From Lucifuga dentata (lineage: Eukaryota; Chordata; Actinopteri; Ophidiiformes; Bythitidae), in the NCBI GenBank assembly GCA_014773175.1, contig VXCM01000762.1, positions 166,103 through 230,102 on the forward strand: a stretch of DNA of 64,000 nucleotides, written 5' to 3'. The notes below the pieces were generated by a model. The model was given only the letters and a program-made list of their open reading frames with translations. It ran no database searches and had not been told where the DNA came from. Numbering within the stretch: the stretch's first letter is position 1; each line of letters starts with the position of its first letter. The position numbers were made by a program, and so were the translations under genes. Shown in pieces: positions 38,409 through 53,648 of the stretch.

Positions 38409-41400
38409 CATTTTGTACAGTTCATTCTGATTCTGTGTACCGACAGCATTTAGGTATTCTCCAAAAATCATGTCTACCATCAGCTGAAAACACAATGTAC
38501 TATTATCAGTGGGTTTTTTTTTTAAAATATAGATGCAGATTTTTAAAAAAATTGAAGGTGTGTCTCTGAAATCTCCTTTATGTATTTTGCAGCATCTGGT
38601 GCACATTTATACTCCTGCTTTCCACATGGAAGCAGGCTTGCAAACCTGTAGTGGTTGTGATTCTTCTATTTGTAGCCTAATATTTCCCATCTGCTTTTCA
38701 TTTGGTTAATGTATTTTGTGATAATTCTTTGAGGACTCACATAACAAGTGAAACTCCTGCAGCGCTCTGCAGCTGAGATAAGTACACAGAACAACCACCT
38801 GCATCCCAAAGCGAGAATCACGACACGCTGAAAAGGAATGAAACCACAGCTGCCCATCTCAGACGATACAAAACAGAATGTGAAATTAATTTAGATGGAT
38901 AAACTTGCTTACGTATCATAAAGGAAATGTAATAAGCTCTAATGAATATTATATTTGCCACTCTTCTATTTTGCTCTTACAAAAAGCCCCCTGTTGTTTT
39001 ACGACTCCGCTGGCCTCAAAGTTATATTATTACTTATGTTAGCATTTTTATCAGAGCTGTTTTATATGACTATGTCTTTTTTACATGACTTATGCATTTT
39101 TAAAACTTTTATTAGATTTCTCAATTAAAACTGTCTGTGTTTTGATCATTAAGGACATTTCTTACATACAGCACAGTCACAGCTTTATTTTCGTTTTGCT
39201 TTGCTTGTATCATCTCTCAGGTTTTCCAAAGAATCTGCAGTTTGCTGATGGAATAAATATAAATACAACGCAGCCCAGAGGTGATACGAGCTCAGACAGG
39301 ACACCGTCTGCAAGAGGTTTAAACCCTGAGGGAAGTTTTATGATGCTGAGCTTCAATGACCCAACTGGGGACTGAACTCACAAAGTAGGAATGGGAATCA
39401 AACTCATAAATAGCGGATCCCCGGACAGATTCCACAATTCACCGAGAGAGATGAATCTTTGATATTGGAAGAATTAGTCAATATATTTTCACACTGCCAC
39501 AACTAGAGATAGAAGCAGGCTAAAGAGTGGTGTAACATGGAAAAAGGAAAAGTAATGAAAACTTTATCTGTTTGGGACTCTCCTCCTCCATGTGTATTTT
39601 TACCATTGCTTTTCCTACAGGTTAAATAGTTTATTAATCTTGATATTTCCTATGTACTTATCCACTTTGCTTTACATGTATCATCACACAGCTTCTTGGA
39701 GAGAAATAGAATCCTCTTAAATCAATTAAGGATAACAAAATAACTAAATTTTACTTACTGAACTATTAAGATAGAAAAAGGTTATCGCAAAAGACCACTT
39801 TATGCACTGAAGTTTAATATCGATATATGTTTTCTCATGTACTATTCAAAAACTTTTGTAAGTCCTGATCATAAATACACATTCAGTTTTTCCTTCAAGT
39901 TAGTATTTGGAAGAGTTTTCCTTGCGTGTTTAAGGAGACACTACTTCTGCTGTGCTTAAGGAGTTCAAAGCAATTTCAGCTGGGATCCAGCAAATAATCA
40001 CTTTGAAAATCTTAAATGAAACATTAAAATCAATACTAAATTCACCCGGAAATCCACGCTGCGCTAAAAACAGAATTATGTACTGTGTATAATGTAGAAA
40101 AAAGCAAAGCTGCTGCATTTTGAGCTTGGAGGAGATGAGAGCATGGCTGGCAAACTAAAGGCAGGATGAAAAGCTCTCTGAAAAGCATTTCACTCGGATT
40201 TTAAACTAAATACATAAAAGACAATGAGAGCATGTCAGTAATAATAAAAACATGTGCAATTTTCTATCAGGGATGCATCAGCTCAATTCTGTAGTTATTT
40301 AAATTAAGCAGATTTTCAAAAAGGCATGTTGTGTGTCTCAGTATATCTCAGCTGTATAATGAATTTCTTAATGTTTCTGCACTGCAAATGCTTTTTAAAA
40401 AGTTGTATACTAAATGGTTTTGTAAAAAGCCTAATTAATCTTATTAATTCATAAATTGCCTTTTAATAGGTGGGTTTATCTTCAGACGCCCTGAAAACAC
40501 ACCAGCCTGGTTTGCACACAATGACTTTCATGACATTGTTGAGTGCAGTAAAATAATCACTTTTATTACATTCACCATCTCAGTGCTGTTATAGATAATT
40601 AACACAGACACCTTCCGCAGCAGGTCCAAACAATCCAATATAACCTGACCGACACAAAAACTCACCACAAAGTCCATAGTTTCTGTCTACCAGCCTACAA
40701 TTCCTCAGTGAAGGCTCTGATTTGACCTTAGAAGTTAGAGATCAAACACTGTAGCCTCTTGTACGTACAGTACTTTCTCCTGTTTGCATTTTATCCCAAT
40801 AACACAGTATTAACAAGGAGTCAGACCTGACCTTCCCTCCCTAGATCTGGTCTTGCAGTGCCATAAAGTCAGCATTGATTGCCTGTTTGGGTCTAGAGGA
40901 CATAAGGCAGGATTACCGAGGAATAAGTGTCAGACACCTTCCTCAGCCCATAACCTTCCTCATAAAGGCTCCATTAGCTTCTGTGTTGCACCCTGACAGG
41001 ACGGGCTTTATTGCCGCAATATTGTCAGGAGTGTCTACATAAAAGTGACACCTACAGTCTGTGTATGTGAGCGTATACATGCTGCTTAAACAGCTAATGC
41101 TTCACAAAATAAAATGTTATTTATAAGTCCAATCTTCTGAAGAGAAAATCCCTGCACGTGAGATTTGATCAAGTTTCCATTTGCAGAAACTCATTTATTT
41201 TTCATTATTAAAAAGCTGGGTTGCCATTTTCCAGTCGAATTAAACTGCCAAAACTGAATGTAGAAATCATTTCTCAGTGCATCTGGTTGCTAAGAGGAGG
41301 GCAGATCTGTCAACGGGACACACCTTCCCGTCCCAAAAAACTGATTAGTGCCATCAAACCGGCGAGTCAGCAAGTCAAATTAAGCTGAGATGATGCACAT

Positions 41401-41567
41401 TTATCTCTGGCTGGGTGTTTAGTCGATCACTCTTTGGCAGCACAGAACAGAACAGACGTCAGCCTCTGTGGTGTGTTTCCACTTTACAACCAGAGTGGAC
41501 TGATGCTCTGACACTCGAGGTGTCCTGTAATCCAGGGCAAACAGATCAGCCTGCTCATTATAATAGT

Positions 41568-41568
<1 letters not shown>

Positions 41569-41599
<31 letters not shown>
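41569..41599. repeat. GT microsatellite
   Basis: A pure GT run in intergenic DNA. Confidence 0.9.
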
Positions 41600-41601
<2 letters not shown>

Positions 41602-42259
41602 TGAATCAGTGTAGGGGCAGAAAATAAAGCAGTTGCTCTGCACCAGTGATTATAGTGAACATTGTGCACATATCTATCTGTCCGTAAATCTGTAAACATG
41701 TAAATATATCTGTAATCTGTAAATATGTGTTCAGTTGTTTTTTGTACTTCTGTTTTTTATGTGAATTTTATGTTGTGTCCTTTTATGGTCTAGAATAAAA
41801 GCTCTACTACTACTACTACTACTACTACTACCATCCATCCATCTAGTTAACTATCTAGCTAGCCATGTGTCTATCCAACTGTATCCACCCATCTATCTCA
41901 AGCAAGTTATTATTACAGACAACTGGCAAGCTAAAATACTGACCATGTGTATCAGTCAGGAAGGGTGGGGAAGGTGCACCAGCTGACTCACCAGAGTTTC
42001 TGGTCATAAAACAGGAAGTTTCCTTTGGGTGAAGTTAGCATTATGTTTTGGGAGTTTACCTCAGCAGGTTGGCCTGGCTGAAACAAATTTAACACACACC
42101 AAAAACTTCAAATCCACTTTTGGGACACATGAAACATGGTGGGGTGATTGGGTGGAGTGGATGTGAACAAGTAGAAATAGAAATGACTTCAGGTTGCTGC
42201 AGCAGAGCGAGGTGGACTCAGTCTCATTAGATTTGAATTATTCAATGCTAAACTTCATT

Positions 42260-42262
<3 letters not shown>

Positions 42263-42305
<43 letters not shown>
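42263..42305. repeat. Poly-T tract
   Basis: About 43 consecutive T, with a CA run about 90 nt further on (42392-42416). Confidence 0.9.
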
Positions 42306-42306
<1 letters not shown>

Positions 42307-44059
42307 TAATGAGCCCTGTCCTGCGTTATGCATGTATGAGCATAAATAAAACCAGGACAATCACTCTGAGGTCAGGTCAAAGTATCAGCAACACACACAC
42401 ACACACACACACACACTCAAACTGTGGTATTGGACCAATGGCGGTAACTCTGAAAGTTTCTGTAGAGAACAATTGAAATATTTGTAAATTGTGTTTTTCT
42501 GGCGAATTATTCACAAAGAAATTGGGTTTAGTTAAATTATTCTTATTTTTTTAAATAAAAATTAGATGGTTTTGGTTAAAACAGCCCAACTCATCCCATG
42601 TGAACACTGTACTTTCATTGTAGGTGGGCATGCATTTTTTTTAATGTCCTTTAATGTTTTGCTTAGTGATGATTGTTTCAAAAAGAGTATAATGTTTGGT
42701 ATAATGTAATGTTTTTCACATTAACCATCATAAATATGGTGATAGTGCTAAAATCCGGACAGTGCTGTTGTTGTCTGAGCTGCATTTCCCTTTCAGCTTG
42801 GACTGATCTAACTTGATGCCAGAAAAACAAAGAAGGGAAAAAACACAGCGTGCACAGGTCAAGGGGGTCTACCAAATCAGGAAGTGACCCTCCTCTTCAT
42901 ACAGGAGATCCACAAAACACTAAACTACTTATTCTCCTGCTTCAGAGAGGAAACACGTGAGCCAAAACAAACAACTTCAGTATGTAATTAACGGAGTAAT
43001 GGGTTCATCTGATCTTGATCTGTGGTCAAGTTGTAGTTCCAGCTCTTAATATAAAACCCGGCTCCCTGTTGTGTCCTACCAGAAACATGCCAGGTCCCAC
43101 ATGGTTCCTCTGGACCAGGACAGGGGCAGAGTCAGGCGGCTTCCTGTGCTGATGCGATGCTTCAGACAGAGCAGGTCCTGATGGCTCTGACAGTACACAG
43201 ACAGTAGATCAGCTTTATTTATATAACTACTTGTATAGCCGTTGTTTATGCTATCATGAATGTCATCTGTCACACTTGTGAGTTTTGACTGAGATCAAAT
43301 CTTTGATCCAGATTTTCACAGCCTCTGAAATGCTCTGGCATTGCATGGCTGATTGTACAAGACTTAGAGAACTTGTTAAATCACACTGCTGTTATGAATT
43401 CCTTCTTCAGATTAATGATTGCCCTTTGAAATTACCCTCAGCAGTATAGCAATATATCAAGGAATGCACTGGGCTTCAGGTTTTAATAGTGAGGAGTCAT
43501 AGCTGAGGATGAATGTATTCCGATCTAGCATGAATTAACCCTTTCTTGCAATGTGTCCACTGTTGGATAAATAATCAATCAATCATACTGTATTTGAGCA
43601 TTTAAAATGTACCAATGCATGTAACCACTGTTAATCCCCTGACTGTTTCCTACATTTCTGCATGATCATATCTTATATTTCAGTCTTTATGACGCGTCAT
43701 ATAATGCATTACAAAGTGAAGGAGCAAAACAGAGATACATCTCAGGAATATATATTAAATCATGTCATGTTATTTCAAACAAAGCAGACAGGTAAAAAGA
43801 TCCTCTTCCAACTGAATATGATGTAAGGAAATCTTTGTTGTTATTAGGATTTTAATATGATTTAAGTTTTACGTGGGACTACAAAATAAAACTTCCACTG
43901 AAGTGAATGTCAAATATCAAAAGGATTGAACATGTTTTTTCCTAACATTTCTTATTACTGTTATTTTTCCACTTCCATACTTAGTTCTGAATTAACAAGC
44001 TGAAAAAAGTATTCCTTGTGATTCATGGAGTTAAAAGGAGAAATGTGTCTGAATGTCAC

Positions 44060-45030
44060 TTGAATGAATGATTACGACCTGGAAATCTTTACCATTTGAG
44101 ATACTTCCACCAGCTCACCTTTGCACTGATGTGGTTTATCATTTGCAATGGTTTCTCTTCATCATGCGCCCATGGTTTAGCAGAGAGGGAGGAAGTAATG
44201 TAGACCACCAGGGCACGTCCATTCAGGGCCCACTGAGCAACAATCAAGAGGTTCAGCTGAAGGTTAGACACCGTGGGCAGAAGCAGAGGCACCGCTGGCT
44301 TGTCCAGGTTTGAAGGAGTGACTCACTGGAAAAGAAGGGATGAGGAATTTGAGACGGACAGCGACCTGCAGGAAAAATAGTGAGCGTGAAGGACAGATAA
44401 TACCTTTGCTTTCCCATACAGCCTTTGATGTGGCTGTTGCCCAAAGCATCCTTATCAACTAATGAGAGAAAATGTCAGTGCAGCAGAAAATAAATGATTA
44501 ATAATGAATAAACGTGCTGAAAGTTTAACTTGACTGATTTGTTACCTTTTTTTTTAGTGAGGGAAGAGCAGATTCTAGGGGGAGGTGGACAATTGTTGTT
44601 ACTAGAATGACAGTTGCTGCACACAAATCACATCCAACTTTGAGAAAGCAGATGCAATAATGAATAAAATGAAAGTAGAGCTACAGAATGTGTTTACAAC
44701 AATTAGGCATTTTCTTTCAGTTTAACCACATGATCTTGAGATTTCGTCAAGAAAACTCATGGTGGCTAAAAAATTGTGACATGCAGCCTGTAGGACAGTG
44801 TTTCAGACTAGAAGGGCCTTGTAATCTGTTTGGATCCAGGATGGTGTTTGAGGTTCTACATTGCTTTGAGCTGGTAGATCATGCATTAATTGGACGTCTC
44901 TTGGGTGCAGACAGATCAAAAAGTCTCAGGAAGCAGGATGCTCTTCTCTATATATTCTCGAAGGTGGTCAGCCATCTTGAGCCTGGAGCTTGCAAGTCAA
45001 TGTTTTCATCTCCACTTCCATAAGCAAAGA
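44060..45030. pseudogene. Possible decayed coding stretch of unknown family
   Basis: Several protein-like frames cluster here without forming a gene. On the minus strand about 44290-44116 an open frame with LQLNLLIVAQWALNGRALVV ends at a donor-like AAG|GTGAGC. Near 45040-44950 a second minus frame (FRPIFAYGSGDENIDLQAPG) runs into a stop. They could be remnants of a gene or of a transposon, or chance. I do not recognise either. Confidence 0.2.
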
Positions 45031-45797
45031 TTGGTCTGAAGTTTCATGTAATTGCATTATACCTGTGCAGAATCTTAAAACAATGTACTTGACTCTTCAT
45101 CAGCTGCCTTTCCTCCACTGACACAACTTTGCAAATTTGTTTCAGAGTCTGAGGCAAACCTTAAAACATCTGCACTGTAAATCAAATACTCACAAGTACA
45201 ACCTTTTAAAACTTTAGACAAATCGCTGTTACACAAACACAATGGTCACTTCACACAATTCCATGACTATTATCGGAGTTTCAGTAGCTCAATAAAAAGG
45301 GCTACAGCGCCACCTGGTGGTAGGTACTTCTGTATCTTTAGTTAAATCTGTGGTTTTCAATGCTGCTTGTGGGAATCCACATATTTTCCATCTCCTTGTT
45401 CTACTCTTATCTGTTACCTAACTCAAGAGTCGATCAAGAGTTGGTGCTTTGATTGGTTAAACACACCTGAAACACACTTTGGTCCCCACAAGCAGGACTG
45501 AGAATCACTGGACCAGACTCAGGTCATGTTACAGATTTCATATGGACATGTTCACCTAAATAGAAATAAAAACTGGTCCAATTCAAATATAATTCATTAA
45601 TGTGTTACTTGCCTGCCTGTTTGCGACTTCTCAAATATTTTATATGGTGAAAGCTGGCCATAGCAGTTTTACAAACAAAACAATTTAAAGAAGAAACCAT
45701 ATCAACAATTTGTATTACTTTAAATGTTTTCATAATAATGAAAAGAACCCCNAAAAAAAAAAAAAAGTCAGAACAATGCCAAATCAAATTCCTAATC

Positions 45798-45803
45798 TTT
45801 AAT
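45798..45803 (-). terminator. ccdc174: Candidate ccdc174 polyadenylation signal (ATTAAA)
   Basis: A variant signal ATTAAA on the minus strand about 120 nt after the stop codon. I found no canonical AATAAA close by. Confidence 0.35.
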
Positions 45804-45922
45804 AAATGTTTAAACTGCACTGTAGAGATTTGTTGCACCGTGGTTGATCTGATCTCCTTAAAAGAGAAAATACATTGTTGTAGCTGAATTTCTCACAGAT
45901 TACACAGCAAACAAGATACAGA

Positions 45923-50082
<4,160 letters not shown>

Positions 50083-50963
50083 GTTTATTATTTTGTTTTT
50101 ACAGCCGCCGGATACATCTAAGATAAGCTAAGTTCTTCTTCGGTGTTTTCCCGCTGACAAAATGTTGCTTTTCCGCCACCTAGTGGTGCTTCATGCTTCC
50201 TACATCCGTAATAAGGGTGAAGCTTATGTGGCGAAGAAGGAGAAGAAGGAGGAGGAGGAGATTTTAGTGATAAAAAAAAATAGCGATTAAAATAATGCTA
50301 AAACATCTTCTCCATAGTTTAAATTTTTCTCTATATTATAGAATCCGTTAGACTTCTCTATACTGGGACATGATTTCTATAGCCACTTTTTAGTTAAGTT
50401 TCAAAACATAAGTGTGTCATTCTTAAACTGAGGTTCTACAGACATCGTGTCCAGGAGAATAAACTTTCATAACAAATTTTGCTCACAAAATGTCTTCAAA
50501 ATGAGGGGAAAAGTGTGTGCAATAGTTTGTGTACATTATTCCACATTTCTCATCCTAATGCTTATAATTTATAAAAAAAAATAAAAAATAAAAAAAAATT
50601 AATATGTAAATATTCTCTACGGTTGAGTAGTTTGATTGATGTTGACATGATCAGTTTTCTTTCTGTGTATTTAGTATTTGCAAGTAATTCCACATTTGAT
50701 GTATTGGTCATTGCCAAATAATAGTTCAATAATTCTGTTGTTCTAGGCAAGCAAAAAGGCTGGATGAGTCCCATTTATCTCTATGACAGCAGTGTTATTT
50801 CCATCATCCCACAGAATGGATAAGATCATGGTTATCAGGCCACAACACAGAAATGCCTACTCTGTTATCAGTTCAAACATTTGAACAATCCACTGCCTCC
50901 ATGATATGAAACCACAACATGTTACTTTTATGTTTAATTCAATGAATGACAGAGGATGACAAG

Positions 50964-50971
50964 TATATAAA
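50964..50971 (+). promoter_or_regulatory. ghrl: TATA box of ghrl
   Basis: TATATAAA lies 67-74 nt upstream of the ghrl ATG, placing transcription start near 50995 and giving a short 5' UTR. A focused TATA promoter suits a tissue-restricted hormone gene. Confidence 0.65.
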
Positions 50972-51037
50972 GGTTTGTGGCAGGAGCCACTCTGAACATA
51001 TTTAAATGGTTATCATATTGTAGTGTTTTCTTCCACC

Positions 51038-51919
51038 ATGCCTCTGAAGAGATGCACCAGCCTGCTGATTTTTCTGTTTTGTTCTCTGGCTCTGTGGTGC
51101 AAGTCAACCAGCGGAGGCTCAAGCTTTCTCAGCCCCTCTCAAAAACCTCAGGTAAGTTTTCCTCTTATTCTAACATTAAAAACAAACAAAAAAGTGGCTG
51201 TTTTAAATAGCAAGCTTATATGAGCAACAATCCTGCCATCACCTCAATAAATACATATTAAGTTTAAAGAAAATTTTGAAATTTGATTTATCAGATTGGG
51301 TGAATTAAGGGAAATTTGACAAATCATGTAAGGTAATTGAAGGACCATAAAAAATAATCCCCCAGCCTCCACTCCCATTCTGCAGCTCATCCATTTGTAC
51401 ATAGATTTGACAGAGGTGACAGAAAGATTACTGCTTGATAATTAATGAAAGCACAAGACTGAGCTTCTTACAAGGCCAAAATTTCTCTTTTGTGTGTCAA
51501 TCAAAGATTAAAGGAAAAGCTTCAAGAGTCAGTCGCCACATCATGGAAGATTCTGCTCATCCCAACGAGGACAATCACATTACAGTAAGTGGCAGTCATA
51601 CTCACAATGGCTGCAGCCCAACATGCAACATAAAGATAATCGTGTTACACTCTTTCTTTCCTCTGCAGATCAGTGCTCCCCTTGAAATAGGCATCACCAT
51701 GAAAGAGGAGGACTTTGAGGAGTATGGCATATTGCTGCAAGAAATTATGCAGCGTCTTCTGGGGAACACTGAGAAAGCAGGTTTGCCAAAGTCCTCTGTT
51801 TTATAGATAAAAAAGATTTGGGCTCAGGGTTTGTCATCTTGTATCTTGAATTGTAATTACTAAAAGTATTTTTTTTTAACATGTTTGTTCTTGTTTCAGA
51901 GAGATCATCCCAGCTTTGA
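51038..51919 (+). CDS. ghrl: Preproghrelin
   Basis: Precursor of ghrelin, the stomach hormone acting on the growth-hormone secretagogue receptor. Four coding exons, 51038-51151, 51507-51584, 51669-51780 and 51900-51919, join in phase to 107 residues, the usual fish length. Residues 1-26 are a hydrophobic signal peptide ([20 protein letters not shown]...). Mature ghrelin starts at residue 27 with [12 protein letters not shown]; Ser29, third in the peptide, is the acylation site. The propeptide follows ([20 protein letters not shown]... [14 protein letters not shown]). The start has a good context (CCACCATGC). Odd point: the expected end of mature ghrelin reads ...KASRV-SRH, with Ser (AGT, 51531-51533) where sea bream-type ghrelins have the Gly needed for C-terminal amidation. 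The gene is convergent with tatdn2, as in human. Confidence 0.96.
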
Positions 51920-52103
51920 AGATCTTATCTAGGAATGCCTGCTTCCAGTCATAACGCTTTTGCATGATTGCAACTATTAAAACAGTGAAATTTAGTGTTA
52001 GCCTATATTGATGTTGGCTTTATTTCTTTTAAAGTTCTTTTTATTCTGTACCTCAGAGTTCCGTTGTAAACACTGCTCATTAGAAAAAGTTACAGTCTGT
52101 ATT

Positions 52104-52109
52104 AATAAA
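52104..52109 (+). terminator. ghrl: Candidate ghrl polyadenylation signal
   Basis: AATAAA about 190 nt past the stop. An earlier ATTAAA at 51976-51981 is an alternative. Confidence 0.5.
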
Positions 52110-53470
52110 TAATCTCCCACTCATCACAACAGGAAAAAGGCTTTGACCAGATCAGATCCACATGGGTGAAATTGTAGCGACAGGGAAAACGTGCTTCAGT
52201 ATTCTGGGCTCTTATAAACCATTCCTCATTAGTAAGTCACACACTGTTGTCAGATATTTTTAAATTTGGTTTTAATCTTAAAACTCGTGTCACAGCAAAT
52301 GAGTCAAGTCACTACTCATTCATACCTATATGCTGATCTAATGATGTTGGTCAGTAGTGATAATCAGTACAAACCATTCTTAATTGTCGTAATATCTGTA
52401 AAAATAAAGCTTCAGCTCGTCTGTTGTCTTTCTGTCTCAAGTTTAAGTATACACTAGCCTGTTATGATAAAATACCTAAAGGGTGAGGTACAGTGGGTAG
52501 GTTTGGTAATTTTATTGCACGTTAGGCTTTAGATATTTTATATATCCTCTAATAGGGTTAAATCTGGAAAAAAACAGCATTCATTTCCCCTTCTTAAATC
52601 TTTGTGTCCATCTGTGTGAAAAAACTAACATGGACAAGGAGATAAAAAAACAGAACGTGACGTCTGTGTCTTCTGCTAGTTTGTAACTATCATCTCAGAC
52701 CTAAAGGCTTTCATTTTATTCATGGTGTGAACATCAAATCACCAAGGCAAGGCACAAACACAATACTGAATGTATTAGTGTTTTATTGAAGATGACTGAT
52801 CATACTGGTCAGGTGTGTGTCAGTCCGATCCAGCCTTTAATAAGTGTAGATACACACGAGTTAAAGTGTGTTCTGCCCTACATTCTGAAGTGGATCTAGA
52901 ACTCTTGGAAAACAAGGCTTTCATAGAAAATCTGGAAAAAAGATGGAATTTGTGCATGTTTCTACTTCTACCTTGTCAATCTTGATACATCAGAGACGCC
53001 TCTGCCCATCCACCATTAAGCAAATCCTCAGGCCTGGCTAAGCGTTCTCAACATAAAAGCACTCCAGCTCCATCTACAGCATGCGGGGGACATGGTGGGT
53101 ATAAAAACAAGCTAATGGAACACAAACGCCAGAGTGCACCTTGTATGACATCTTCATGCTGTTTTACAACTTTAGCGCATTACTGAGTAAACTGACACAT
53201 ACTTCCAATGTAAACAAGGATTAAAGACATTTGATTTGACTGTTTTGTATAAAACCAAACACAACTACACAGAGGAAAGACAAGACAAATATTCAAATCA
53301 GAACAGGTAAAGGATGCTAAAAAAAACTGCAGCACAGCAAAAACAACTTTCAAACTAATAACGCTTAAGAATTACCACAATAACTGATAATCTCTTGTAA
53401 TATAAACAGAAAAAAATAACAGAGTATCTCTGTCAGATAAGAGAAGTTAATTTGGTCAGTTTTTCAGCTT
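52110..53470. other. Interval between the converging ghrl and tatdn2 3' ends
   Basis: No open frame of interest. Minus-strand AATAAA signals occur at 53471-53476 and about 52782-52787, so part of this may be tatdn2 3' UTR. Confidence 0.45.
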
Positions 53471-53476
53471 TTATTT
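53471..53476 (-). terminator. tatdn2: Candidate tatdn2 polyadenylation signal
   Basis: AATAAA on the minus strand about 175 nt after the tatdn2 stop. A second at about 52782-52787 would give a longer 3' UTR. Confidence 0.45.
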
Positions 53477-53648
53477 AATGTGGTATCAGTTCCTGAGTCC
53501 TTAAAGTTTAATAAGAGAAAGCAGATCAAACGGAGCGTGTCATGCTCAACTCAGCCCCTCCTCCTCACACATCTGTATGAGGGCTGAAAATCTAAACCTG
53601 ATGTTATCTTTTCTTCTTTGATATTTTATTATCCATCTCCCTTCAAGC

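Larger units (their letters stand above)
29951..45790. other. 16-kb intergenic region between ccdc174 and fgd5
   Basis: No supported gene. It contains a CA run (about 30701-30725), a Tc1-like relic (31886-32902), a short repeat fragment at 33364-33420, a MITE copy (35375-35863), a second MITE type (38053-38408), a GT run, a CTA run (about 41811-41831), poly-T, and a possible decayed coding stretch at 44060-45030. In human, C3orf20 sits in this interval; I cannot show a homologue here. Confidence 0.55.
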
